Shown: positions 51,242 through 60,448 of the stretch, in pieces
Numbering within the stretch: the first letter of the stretch is position 1
Layout: every line of letters starts with the position of its first letter
Assembly (NCBI GenBank): GCA_963807235.1
Contig: CAWEBF010000035.1
Coordinates: 124,001-188,000, forward strand
DNA from: CAWEBF01 sp963807235
Lineage (GTDB): Bacteria > Acidobacteriota > Vicinamibacteria > Vicinamibacterales > UBA2999
Length of the DNA: 64,000 nt
Reading direction: 5' to 3'
Made by a program: the position numbers and the translations under genes
Notes under the pieces: model-generated
What the model saw: the letters and a program-made list of their open reading frames with translations, nothing else
The model's database searches: none
Told to the model about the DNA's origin: nothing

Positions 51242-53447
51242 GCGGCTTGGCCAACGCCTCGCTGAAGCCCTGGCTCGCCAGGCGTTCGGTGGCCCACTCC
51301 CGGTCCGCGTCGAGCATCGTCACAAACACCGTTCGAAGCGAGCGGTGCGCCAGCGTCGCGCCCGCCCCTTCGATCACGGCCCGCACCGAAGCCAGGTTGC
51401 CGATCCGGAGATGATTGGCCGGCGGCAGCTCATAGCGCTCGACCGCGCGATCGAGTGAGGTGGCGCAGACTGGTTGAACCAGGGAGCGTCCTTCGCCCGC
51501 GGGGCGGCGCGGCTTCCAGGGCTCGGCATCGACCGCGTGGCGGGACTGACCCGGGTGACCCAGCGGAAACTTCAGGCGGCCAAACCCCTCGAAGTCGGCC
51601 AGCGCGACCGGCAGCGGCGCCACCGCGCCGTCACACCCGTTGAGCAGCAGGTTGTCGCACAGGTCCTTGAAGGCGGCGTATCCAGGCTCGAAGGCGACGA
51701 CTGTCGCGCCGCGATGGCGGGCCGCGATGACAGTGTAGAGCCCGGCGCCCGCCGCCAGGTCGTAGACCACGTCGCCGATGCCGACGCGGTCGACAATCCA
51801 CCGCACCACGCTCTTATCGAGGCGATACGGCTCCCCATCCTCCGGCGCGACCATCTGGATGCCGGCGCCGTTCTTACCCTTGCCGAACTGCACCGCTACT
51901 GATGGGCGTACGCGAACCGTGGAAACGAAGTCGTCCCCGACACCGACGTCGAGAACGGCATCGTCGGTGTCGGCGTCGTCAGCGTCGCTGGCAGCGGCGG
52001 TCGCGTCTTCGGTCCTGGCCACGGCGCCGGCCGTTCCAGCAAACGTGCGCTCGAGTTGCTCGGCGAGCAAAGACGACACCGGCCGATCGATGCCGTGGGG
52101 CCGCAGGAAGTCGCCGACGAAGCGACGGATCGCCGCCGGGTCGGATGGCGCCGCCAGCTCCGCGTCCAGCTGGTCGATGTGCGCATCCAGCCCGTTGGCC
52201 GCGCGGACGAATCCGCCCTCCCGCTCGAGCAGGTAGTGGAAGTGCAGCGTGCCCGACTGTCCATCGGCGTCGGCGTCGCCTGCCAGCACCGTGTAGACGG
52301 GCCTTCCGACTATTGCTGCCTCCAGCTCGGCGCTCGTGTTCAACCCGACCACGGCGGCGCTGTGAACGATGCACTCGTGCAGGCCCTGCATCGCGCGATC
52401 GGAGGTCCGCAGCACCACGGCGCGCGGATCGTCGAAGGGGCGGCTCACCAACCCCTGCATCCCCCTGGCGGCCGGCCAGCGGAACTGCTCCACCGGCACA
52501 TCGGAGCCCAGAAGCGCGATGTCGGGATGGGGCCGGACGATCACGTTTGCGGCGCGCGCCTTGCCGGGAGCCGCGCGAAGCGCGCGGAGCCACTTGTGCA
52601 CGAACGCCAGCTCACCGGCGGAGACAAACGGCGACGAGCACACGTAGAGCAGTGTGGGCGCCGAAGGGTCGAGCCCCAGCGGCGCCAGAAACTGCTCGGG
52701 CGTCATCAGCTGCCGTAGCGAGAAGAACGAATCGAACCGCGGCGCGCCCACCACGACGACGCGGTTTTCGGGGAAGCCGTGCAGCGCGGCGGCCTCGGCC
52801 CGCTGGCGTTCGTTCCACACGAACATCCAGTCCGGCGTGCGGTGCAGGCGGCCCTTGGTGCTCAGGTTGTCCCAGCTGAAGAGCAGCATGCCGACCGGAA
52901 TGCGCAGCTGCTTCGCACTGGCGACCAGATCGGCCTGGGCGGAACCGAAGTGCACAACGGGCGAAAGCAGCAGCACGTCGGGCCGCTCTTCCCGGAGGAA
53001 GTCGTCGTAGAGCCGGTCGGTGGGCAGGTGCTGCTCGGCCAGCTCGAGGATCGCGCGCAGCCTGTCGATCTGTTCCTGGGGAAGCTGCCGAAGCACCTCC
53101 GCTGCGTGGCGATCGTCCACGCGAAGCCTCAGCTCCTCGCGCAGCTTGTCGATGGTGCGCGCCTGCAGCTTCTGTGCGCCGTGCAGCCGAGGCTGCTGAT
53201 AGTGCAGGCAGTCGGCGAGGCTCCGCAGCAGCGGCGCCGTCTCCGCCCACGGATCGGTCCGGACGGTGGGACCTGGCCTCAGGGAGAAGCTGTCGGAGAC
53301 GAGATCGGCCGCCAGCTCCTCGACGCGCGTGTCGTGCCGCTCCTGCACCGCCAGGGTCACGGTGTGACCGCGGCCGACGAGCGCCCGGATCGTGTCGAGG
53401 AACGTATCGACGTTCTTCTTCTGCTTGACGACGATCAGAAACTTCAT
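51198..53447 (-). CDS. Fusion of GT-B-like glycosyltransferase and FkbM-type methyltransferase
   Basis: 749 residues from ATG 53447 (MKFLIVVKQKKNVDTFLD). Residues 1-480 look like a GT-B/CDP-glycerol-transferase fold: PDVLLLSPVVHFGSAQADLV, GMLLFSWDNLSTKGRLH, VVVVGAPRFDSFF, LLYVCSSPFVSAGELAFVHKWL, NVIVRPHPDIALLG and HECIVHSAAVVGLNTSAELEAAIVGRPVYTVLAG. An acidic low-complexity linker (about 490-520) joins an FkbM methyltransferase: IGDVVYDLAAGAGLYTVIAARHRGATVVAFEPGYAAFKDLCDNLLLNG. It would transfer and then O-methylate a surface sugar. Its 3' end overlaps the convergent membrane-protein gene by 44 bases. ATG 53462 (MDRGPM) is an alternative. Confidence 0.78.
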   Translation of the reverse strand: MKFLIVVKQKKNVDTFLDTIRALVGRGHTVTLAVQERHDTRVEELAADLVSDSFSLRPGPTVRTDPWAETAPLLRSLADCLHYQQPRLHGAQKLQARTIDKLREELRLRVDDRHAAEVLRQLPQEQIDRLRAILELAEQHLPTDRLYDDFLREERPDVLLLSPVVHFGSAQADLVASAKQLRIPVGMLLFSWDNLSTKGRLHRTPDWMFVWNERQRAEAAALHGFPENRVVVVGAPRFDSFFSLRQLMTPEQFLAPLGLDPSAPTLLYVCSSPFVSAGELAFVHKWLRALRAAPGKARAANVIVRPHPDIALLGSDVPVEQFRWPAARGMQGLVSRPFDDPRAVVLRTSDRAMQGLHECIVHSAAVVGLNTSAELEAAIVGRPVYTVLAGDADADGQSGTLHFHYLLEREGGFVRAANGLDAHIDQLDAELAAPSDPAAIRRFVGDFLRPHGIDRPVSSLLAEQLERTFAGTAGAVARTEDATAAASDADDADTDDAVLDVGVGDDFVSTVRVRPSVAVQFGKGKNGAGIQMVAPEDGEPYRLDKSVVRWIVDRVGIGDVVYDLAAGAGLYTVIAARHRGATVVAFEPGYAAFKDLCDNLLLNGCDGAVAPLPVALADFEGFGRLKFPLGHPGQSRHAVDAEPWKPRRPAGEGRSLVQPVCATSLDRAVERYELPPANHLRIGNLASVRAVIEGAGATLAHRSLRTVFVTMLDADREWATERLASQGFSEALAKPLRRGRTHAIFARQA

Positions 53448-53484
53448 CGGGCCGCGGTCCATCGTGACCCGCTGGGCTTGCGAG

Positions 53485-53560
53485 GTCAAGCCAGCGAGGC
53501 CCGGCCGCTCTGCCTCGCTAGCTTGACGACAGTGTCTGCTTGCCCGCACTACGTGCGGGC
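53485..53560. other. Two hairpins in a divergent gap
   Basis: GTCAAGCCAGCGAGGC (53485-53500) pairs with GCCTCGCTAGCTTGAC (53512-53527) with one mismatch, 11-nt loop. GCCCGCAC (53542-53549) pairs perfectly with GTGCGGGC (53553-53560), 3-nt loop. The order and cores match the two stems at 42060-42142, so this looks like a dispersed repeat element. The plus-strand gene starts 22 bases later. Confidence 0.7.
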
Positions 53561-53582
53561 GGGGCGGCGGCTACAATGCGCC

Positions 53583-55157
53583 GTGCGCTATGACGCGATC
53601 ATCATCGGCGGCGGCCACAACGGGCTGACGGCCGCCGCCTACCTGGCGCGGGCGGGCCGCAAGGTCCTGGTCCTCGAACGCCGTCACGTGCTGGGCGGCG
53701 CCGCCGTGACCGAGGAAGTGTTCGACGGCTTCAAGTTCTCGGTGTGCTCGTACGTCGTGTCGCTCCTGCGTCCCGAGATCATCGAGGAGCTGCAGCTCCG
53801 CCGGCACGGCCTCGAGATTCTGCCGCTCGACGGCACCTTCACGCCGATGGCGGATGGCAACTACTTGTGGCGGCCCGACGATCACGAGCACGCGCGTCGC
53901 GAGATCGCGCGGCACTCGGCCCGCGACGCCGCCGTGTACGACGAGTACTACGAAGCCATGGCCGAAATGGCGCGGTTCATCAAGCCCGTGCTGGGACTGG
54001 TGCCGATCGACCCGTTCTCGCCGGACCTCCGGTCGGCAAGAGAGCTGTACGCGATCTACCGCCAGTTCCGCGCAATGCCCCTGCGGCTGCAGCGGCTCTA
54101 CGTGCAGCTGATGACGATGAGCGCCGCCGACTTCCTGGATCAGTGGTTCGAGACCGATGTGCTCAAGGCGACGATGTCGGCTTCGGGCATCATCGGCACC
54201 TTTCTGGGCGTCCGGTCCCCGGGCACGGCCTACGTGCTGCTGCACCACTACATGGGAGAAATCGACGGCGAGTTCCGCTCGTGGGGCTTTGCACGCGGCG
54301 GCACGGGTGCCATCTCGGAAGCGATCGCTGCCGCTGCTCGCGAGGCGGGGGTCGAGATCCGCACCCAGGCCACCGTCGCAAAGGTGCTCGTGACCGGGGG
54401 CCGAGCGACGGGCGTGCGGCTCGACGACGGCGAGGAGATTCCCGCCGGCATCGTGGCGTCGAGTCTCGATCCCCGGCTGACGTTCACCCGGATTCTGGAT
54501 CCGGCCCAGCTGCCCGACTCGTTCATGCGCGACGTGCAGCGCTTTCGCTATCGAGGGTCCTCGGCCAAGGTGAACATGGCGCTCGACGCGCTGCCCCGCT
54601 TCACCGCGATGCCCGAGCCGGGAGCGCACCTGCGCGGCGCGATCTCCATCTCACCCAGCCTCGAGTACATGGAACGCGCGTACGACGACGCCAAGGCCGG
54701 CCGGTTTTCGCGGCAGCCGTATCTCGACATGGTGATTCCCTCGCTCAGCGACGACACGCTGGCCCCCGCCGGCACGCACGTGGCCTCCTGCTTCGTGCAG
54801 TACGCGCCGTACCGGCTGCGGAACGGCTCCTGGGACGAGCAGCGCGAGGCGCTGGGCGATGCCGTCGTGGAGGCCATCGCGGCCTTCGCGCCCAACATGC
54901 GGGAGATCGTTCGTCACCGGCAGGTGGTGACGCCGCTGGATCTCGAGCGGGTGTGGAGCCTGTCGGAGGGCAACATCTTTCACGGCGAGCTGACTCTGGA
55001 GCAGCTGTTCTTCCTGCGGCCGGTGCCCGGATGGGCACGGCACCGCACGCCGGTCGGCAACTTCTACCTGTGCGGCTCCGCCACTCATCCCGGCGGCGGG
55101 ATCATGGGCGCGCCTGGGCGCAACGCGGCTCGCGTGATGCTCGAAAATGCCTCGTAG
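53583..55157 (+). CDS. CrtI-like NAD(P)/FAD-dependent oxidoreductase (phytoene-desaturase superfamily)
   Basis: 524 residues from GTG 53583. FAD-binding start DAIIIGGGHNGLTAAAYLARAGRKVLVLERRHVLGGAAVTEE and a C-terminal FAD block FYLCGSATHPGGGIMGAPGRNAARVML. The middle (HHYMGEIDGEFRSWGFARGGTGAISEAIAAAAREAG) is that of the CrtO/PYROXD2-like branch rather than true CrtI. No carotenoid synthesis genes are nearby, so the substrate may not be a carotenoid. It overlaps a second gene of the same family by 11 bases. Confidence 0.9.
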   Translation: MRYDAIIIGGGHNGLTAAAYLARAGRKVLVLERRHVLGGAAVTEEVFDGFKFSVCSYVVSLLRPEIIEELQLRRHGLEILPLDGTFTPMADGNYLWRPDDHEHARREIARHSARDAAVYDEYYEAMAEMARFIKPVLGLVPIDPFSPDLRSARELYAIYRQFRAMPLRLQRLYVQLMTMSAADFLDQWFETDVLKATMSASGIIGTFLGVRSPGTAYVLLHHYMGEIDGEFRSWGFARGGTGAISEAIAAAAREAGVEIRTQATVAKVLVTGGRATGVRLDDGEEIPAGIVASSLDPRLTFTRILDPAQLPDSFMRDVQRFRYRGSSAKVNMALDALPRFTAMPEPGAHLRGAISISPSLEYMERAYDDAKAGRFSRQPYLDMVIPSLSDDTLAPAGTHVASCFVQYAPYRLRNGSWDEQREALGDAVVEAIAAFAPNMREIVRHRQVVTPLDLERVWSLSEGNIFHGELTLEQLFFLRPVPGWARHRTPVGNFYLCGSATHPGGGIMGAPGRNAARVMLENAS

Positions 55158-56706
55158 CCGCACCATCGTCGTCGGCGCGGGACACAACGCGCTGGCCGCG
55201 GCTTTCTACCTGGCCAGAGCCGGACGGCGGCCTCTGGTGCTCGAACGCGAGCCGGCGGTCGGCGGCGGCGCGGCAAGCACGGAGTTGGCGCCGGGATTCT
55301 CATGCCCGACGTTTTCGCACGAAGAGCAGCTGCACCGCCGGATCGTTGCCGACATGAACCTGCCGGCGGTCGGCGCGTCGTGGATTCGGAGCGAGATCGA
55401 GGCGTGCGCGCTGTCCCCCGACGGGCCCGCGCTGGTGTTCCACGCGGATGCCGCCCGCACCGCGGCTGGCCTGCCGCCTCCCGATGCCACGGCGTGGGCG
55501 GAATTCTCTCGCGCCACCGGACGCGTGGCCGGCGTGCTTCAGGCACTGCTCGACGAACCGGCCCCGAACGCGGCGAGCCCGTCGATCCGCGACATCCTGC
55601 GCCTGGGCGGACTGTATCGCAGGACCAGAGGGCTCGATCGCGAGGACGCGCACCGCCTGCTGCAGTGGCTGCCGATGCCCATCGCCGACATGGTGGAAAA
55701 CTGGTTCGCCAGCGATTTGCTGCGCGCGGCCGTCGCCGCACGCGGGCTCCTGGGCACACCGCACGGCCCGCGCGCGGCCGGCAGCACCCTGGTCTGGTTG
55801 ACGCGCCTGGCGCACCGGATGTCCGCGCACCCCTTACCGATGCAGATACGCGGAGGGCCTGGCGCGCTCACGCGCGCGATGGCGCGCGCGGCGCAAGCCG
55901 CCGGCGCCGAGATCCGCCTTGGCCAGGCTGTCGAACGCATCGTGATCCGAGACGGGCGCGTGGCAGGCGTCATCGCCAGCGGCGACGAGATCGTCGCCGA
56001 CTGCGTGGTCTCGGGCGCCGATCCGAAGACGACATTCCTGAGGCTCATGGATCCCGCGGATCTGCCGGCTGACTTCGCGGCGCAGATCGGTCACTACCGG
56101 TCCAACGGGTCCGTTGCCAAGCTGAACCTGGCGCTCTCGGCGCTGCCGGCCTTTCGTGGTGTGGCGCAGCCGTCGCATCTCTCGGGACGCATTCACATCG
56201 GCCCGTCGCTCGACTACCTGGAGAGCGCGAGCGACGCCACGAAGTACGGCGACTGGTCCCCCGAACCGTGGATGGAGATGGCGATCCCGTCGGTGCTCGA
56301 CGACTCCCTGGCGCCGGCCGGCGCACACGTCGCGTCCATCTACGTGCATGGCGTACCCCGGCACCTGAAGGCGCGCGACTGGCCGGCGGAGCGCGAGCGG
56401 CTGTCGGCCGCCTGTCTGCGGCTGCTCGAGCACTACGCGCCGGGGGTCACCTCGCTGGTCGTCGCGGCCGAGCTGTTGACACCCGCCGATCTCGAGCAGC
56501 GGCAGGGGGCGTGGGGCGGGCACGGATTCCACGGGGATCTGGCGCTGGACCAGTGGTTCGCGATGCGGCCCACGTGGGGCTGGGCGCGCCACGACACGCC
56601 CGTGCGCGGTTTGTTTCTGTGTGGCGCGGGCACGCATCCAGGCGGGTTTCTGACGGGAACATCCGGACGGCTGGCGGCCGAACGAGTTTTGGGGCGGCGG
56701 GTGTGA
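55147..56706 (+). CDS. Second CrtI-like NAD(P)/FAD-dependent oxidoreductase
   Basis: 519 residues. RTIVVGAGHNALAAAFYLARAGRRPLVLEREPAVGGGAAS at the N-terminus and LFLCGAGTHPGGFLTGTSGRLAAERVL at the end frame the FAD site; the middle has PMQIRGGPGALTRAMARAAQAAGAEIRLGQAVERI. It is a diverged paralogue of the preceding gene (same length, same PGWARH/WGWARHDTPV pattern before the C-terminal block), overlapping it by 11 bases. The tight pairing suggests a heteromeric enzyme or two consecutive oxidations. A heptamer array follows its stop. Confidence 0.9.
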   Translation: MPRSRTIVVGAGHNALAAAFYLARAGRRPLVLEREPAVGGGAASTELAPGFSCPTFSHEEQLHRRIVADMNLPAVGASWIRSEIEACALSPDGPALVFHADAARTAAGLPPPDATAWAEFSRATGRVAGVLQALLDEPAPNAASPSIRDILRLGGLYRRTRGLDREDAHRLLQWLPMPIADMVENWFASDLLRAAVAARGLLGTPHGPRAAGSTLVWLTRLAHRMSAHPLPMQIRGGPGALTRAMARAAQAAGAEIRLGQAVERIVIRDGRVAGVIASGDEIVADCVVSGADPKTTFLRLMDPADLPADFAAQIGHYRSNGSVAKLNLALSALPAFRGVAQPSHLSGRIHIGPSLDYLESASDATKYGDWSPEPWMEMAIPSVLDDSLAPAGAHVASIYVHGVPRHLKARDWPAERERLSAACLRLLEHYAPGVTSLVVAAELLTPADLEQRQGAWGGHGFHGDLALDQWFAMRPTWGWARHDTPVRGLFLCGAGTHPGGFLTGTSGRLAAERVLGRRV

Positions 56707-56710
56707 GTGG

Positions 56711-56738
56711 CCAGAGCCCAGAGCCTAGAGCCCAGAGC
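56711..56738. repeat. Heptamer array (CCAGAGC type)
   Basis: CCAGAGC, CCAGAGC, CTAGAGC, CCAGAGC, 5 bases after the stop at 56706. The same unit as the right arm at 8295-8322. Confidence 0.85.
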
Positions 56739-56799
56739 CAGGGGCCCTTAACAAACTCCTGACAACCCCAGGGCCCCTCCCAGCGTCATACTTTTCGTG

Positions 56800-58617
56800 A
56801 TGAGGCCCCGAACTCTCTTCGCCCTCGGCGTCGCATGTCTTCTGTTCGTGGTGGGCGCGTCGGCGCAGCGCGGTGGCGATCCGGGCGGCGGCGGGCAGGC
56901 TGGCGCACGCGCCGGCGGCCAGCGAGGCGGAGGCGGTGGGGACGGGCTCGCGGGACTCCTACGCGGCCGCGGGCGCGGCGATCAGCCGACGGGCACTGGC
57001 GTCATCCGCGGTCGCGTGACCGCGCAGGACACGGGCGCGCCTGTTCGGCGAGCCCAGGTGCGCGGCACGGCGGGCGGCGCAGGGGTCGCGCGGCTCGCCA
57101 CCACGGATGCCGAAGGCCGATTCGAGCTGCGGGATCTGCCGGCCGGCCAGTGGTCGCTCCAGGCGTCCAAGCCGGGCTTCGTCACACAGCGGCTCGGCCA
57201 GCGGCGTCCGTTCGAGACCGTGGTGCCAGTGGACCTGCAGGACGGCCAGCAGCTGGCCAGCGCCAACTTCGCGCTGGCACGCGGCGGCGCCATCACGGGC
57301 CGCGTGTTCGACGACTTCGGTGATCCCGTAGCCAACGCGCGCGTCCAGGTGCTGCGCAGCCAGATAGTCGAGGGCCGCCGCCGTCTCGTCCAGACCGGCA
57401 GCGGCGATGAAACCGACGACACCGGCGCGTTCCGTCTCTATGGATTGGCGCCGGGGGACTACTACGTGGCCGCCACGCTCCGCGCCGGGCCTCAGAACTT
57501 TGTAGCCTTCAATGGCGGCAACGTTCTCGATGCCCTGGGCGGCGGCGACCGTGCCGGGTACGCACCGACCTACTTCCCTGGCACGGGGAACGTCAGCGAG
57601 GCGCAGCGCATCAGCCTTGGAGCCGGCGAGGAAACGAGCGTCAGCTTCGGCCTGTTGCCGGTGCGTACGGTGCGGATCTCAGGCACCGTGGTGAGTGCGA
57701 GCGGCACGCCGCCGACCAACGGCGCCGTGATCCTGACGGCCGCCGACACCGACGAGGTCGGCATCGTCACGCCGGCCGCCGGACAAATCCAGGCAAACGG
57801 CGCGTTCACGATCGTCAACGCGGTACCCGGCTCATATGTGCTCAGCGTTCGCACGGCCGGCGACGGAGGAGGGCGCGGTCGTGGACCGCTCGCTGGCTTG
57901 CGCGATGGAACCGGCGAGGTGGGCATCCTGCCAATCACCGTCGGCAGCGAGGACATGACCGGCGTGACCATCGTGACCACCAGGGGCGGGTCGATCGAAG
58001 GCACGGTCGTCTTCGAGGGCGGCGCCACGCGGCCGCGCGTCGATACGTTGCGGGTGGCCGCACGTCCGATTCGCGCGTCGCTGCAGGGGCTGGGGGGACG
58101 GGCCAGTCAGTCGCCTGTTGCGGCCAACGGCACGTTCACGCTTTCGTCGCTCGTCGGGGCGATGACGCTCCGGGTCGAGGGACTCCCCCAGCAGTGGGTC
58201 CTGAAATCGGTGGAGGCGGGAGGCAGCGACGTCACCGACACGCCGCTCGACCTCAAGGGCACCGAGCAGCTGACCGGCGCCCGCATCACGCTGACCGACA
58301 AAATCACCGAGATCAACGGCACGGCCACCCTGGGCGGCGGCGCGGCGAAGGACTTCTCGGTGATCGTGTTCGCCGACGATCGGAACAAGTGGGCCTTTCC
58401 GACCCGGCATGTGCGATCGACCCGAGGCAACCAGCAGGGCAACTTCAGCATCCGGGGCCTGCCCCCCACGGGCTATCTGGCCGTCGCCCTGAGCCACCTC
58501 GAAGAGGGCGAGGCGCAGGATCCCGAGTTCCTGGCGCGCCTGCGCGAGCAGGCCTCGTCCGTGTCGCTGCGGGAAGGCGAAACGAAGACCGTGGAACTCA
58601 GGGTTCTCGAGCGGTAG
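56800..58617 (+). CDS. Secreted carboxypeptidase-regulatory-like multi-domain protein (copy 1)
   Basis: 605 residues from ATG 56800 (GTG 56797 is adjacent). Signal peptide LFALGVACLLFVVGASAQ, then a Gly/Arg-rich stretch (about 20-60) and a chain of CarboxypepD_reg-like beta-sandwiches: VIRGRVTAQDTGAPVRRAQVRG with GRFELRDLPAGQWSLQASKPGFV; GAITGRVFDDFGDPVANARVQVL with GAFRLYGLAPGDYYV; and later FTIVNAVPGSYVLSV. These domains are transthyretin-like folds that mediate contacts or polysaccharide binding at the surface. No enzyme domain. The next gene is a tandem duplicate. Confidence 0.85.
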   Translation: MRPRTLFALGVACLLFVVGASAQRGGDPGGGGQAGARAGGQRGGGGGDGLAGLLRGRGRGDQPTGTGVIRGRVTAQDTGAPVRRAQVRGTAGGAGVARLATTDAEGRFELRDLPAGQWSLQASKPGFVTQRLGQRRPFETVVPVDLQDGQQLASANFALARGGAITGRVFDDFGDPVANARVQVLRSQIVEGRRRLVQTGSGDETDDTGAFRLYGLAPGDYYVAATLRAGPQNFVAFNGGNVLDALGGGDRAGYAPTYFPGTGNVSEAQRISLGAGEETSVSFGLLPVRTVRISGTVVSASGTPPTNGAVILTAADTDEVGIVTPAAGQIQANGAFTIVNAVPGSYVLSVRTAGDGGGRGRGPLAGLRDGTGEVGILPITVGSEDMTGVTIVTTRGGSIEGTVVFEGGATRPRVDTLRVAARPIRASLQGLGGRASQSPVAANGTFTLSSLVGAMTLRVEGLPQQWVLKSVEAGGSDVTDTPLDLKGTEQLTGARITLTDKITEINGTATLGGGAAKDFSVIVFADDRNKWAFPTRHVRSTRGNQQGNFSIRGLPPTGYLAVALSHLEEGEAQDPEFLARLREQASSVSLREGETKTVELRVLER

Positions 58618-58622
58618 ATCGC

Positions 58623-60321
58623 GTGCGCATCGCATTGGCGCTGGCGTTCATCGGCGCGGCATCGGCGGTTCCAGCCCAGGACGACCGGGCCGGCGCGCGG
58701 CCAGCGGCCGCCGCGCTTTGCGACGTCGGTCGCATCGACGAGCGTCGTGCGCGGCATCGTCATATCCACCACGGGGGCGATCATCCGCGGCGCCGAGGTC
58801 CGGGCGCGTGAGGTCAACGGGCGCGAGAATCGCCTGGTCACGACCGACGACCGAGGCATCTACGAGATTCGCGATCTGATTCCCGGCAGCTGGAACATCA
58901 CAGCATCGAAGACAGGATTCATCACCCAGCAGTACGGACAGCGGCGGCCGTTCTCGGCGCCCGAACCGCTGACCGTCGGCGAACGCCAGACGGCACAGGC
59001 CAACTTCACGCTGAGCCGCGCCGGCGCCATCAGCGGGCGTGTGCTCGACGAATTCGGCGACCCGGTCGCTGGTGCGCGTGTGCAAGTGCTGCGCTCGCGC
59101 TTCGTGCGGGGGCGGCGCACGCTGGCCCCGACCGGCGTAGGCGACCAGACCGACGATACCGGCGCCTTTCGCCTCTATGCGCTGCCGCCCGGCGACTACT
59201 ACGTGGGCGCGGCGCTACGCGCCGCCACGGGCGAGACGACGGGGATCGACGCCATCGTGGGCGCGCACACCTACTACCCCGGCACACCGATCATCGCCGA
59301 GGCGCAGCGAATCAGGCTTGGGCTGGGGGAAGAGCAGCCCAACGTCACGTTCTCGTTGTCGCCGGTCCGAGCGGTGCGTGTCTCGGGCACGGTGCTGAGC
59401 GCGCGCGGGGGTCCGGCCGACGACGCCTCGGTACGGCTGCTGAACGTGTCCGACTTCAGCGTCGTGGGCGTAGCGCTGGGAAACTTCGGGATGACGCAGG
59501 CCGACGGCACATTCACGATCGTCAACGTGGTGCCGGGGTCCTACATCCTCACGGCGAACGCGGGCGCCCTCGGACCCGTGTCGCCGGACGCCGAGGACGC
59601 CTCGATCCCGATCACCGTCGGAACCGACGACGTGACCGGCCTGACTGTCACGACGGTTCCGGTGGGGAATGTCACGGGACGCATCACGACTGAGAGCGGT
59701 GCACGGCCGCCCGCAGGCACGCAGATCAGCTTCGACTCCACAACTATGGCAATGACGCTCTCCGCCACGGTGGACGGCCAAGGACAGGGCCGTGTGGGAG
59801 GGCCGGGCCGCGGGGGCGGGCCGCCACTGCCGCCGTATTCGTTCCGTCTGCCGGTCGTGCAAGGCGCATTCAACATGAGCGTGGTTCCGCCTGACGGCTG
59901 GATGCTGAAGAGCATCCAGGTGGGCGACGCGGACTTCACCGATCGCACGGCGGATCTCAGAGGCGCGGCACACGAAGCGATTGTCACGCTGACCGATCGC
60001 GTGACCCGGCTCGACGGCACCGTGACCAGCGGCACGCGTCCGGCCCCGAACGCCGAGGTGGTGCTCTTCCCGGACGAGCCCTCGCTCTGGGCGTTCCCGG
60101 CGCGTCACGTGCGCGTGCTGAAGTCGGACGCCCAGGGCACGATTCGGGTCAGAGGCATCCCGCCCCACCAGGCTTATCTGGCCGTGGCGCTCGACTACCT
60201 GGACGACGGCGAAACCCAGGACCCCGAGTTCCTGGAGTCGCTCCGGGACCAGGCCACGCGGTTTTCCATCGATTTTGGCGAGTCCCGCACCGTCGGTCTC
60301 CGGCTGGTCCAACGACGCTAG
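58623..60321 (+). CDS. Secreted carboxypeptidase-regulatory-like protein (tandem copy 2), frameshift after the leader
   Basis: The main open frame begins with VVRGIVISTTGAIIRGAEVRARE and parallels copy 1 domain by domain (AISGRVLDEFGDPVAGARVQVLRSRFVRGRRTL; FTIVNVVPGSYILTAN; DFTDRTADLRGAAHEAIVTLTDRVTRLDGTV; LDYLDDGETQDPEFLESLRDQ), clearly a duplicate. It lacks a leader, but GTG 58623, 5 bases after copy 1, starts a good one in another frame (RIALALAFIGAASAVPAQ). Skipping one base near 58700 joins it to GQRPPRFATSVASTSVVRG. I therefore treat 58623-60321 as one gene with one indel; the intact stretch alone could start at GTG 58747. Confidence 0.8.
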
Positions 60322-60448
60322 CGCCAGGCCCGGAGCAGGATCCGACAACTTTGAAGACGTAATTCACCGATCCCACAAAGATGGGCTGGTCGAGACCTGT
60401 TTCATTTCAGCGTGCTTTGACTAGGATCGAGCGTGGCGGAGGCCCGCG

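Noticed and set aside
53583..56706. Carotenoid biosynthesis cluster
   Set aside because: Two CrtI-like genes alone are not enough; no phytoene synthase, cyclase or prenyltransferase gene is in the window.
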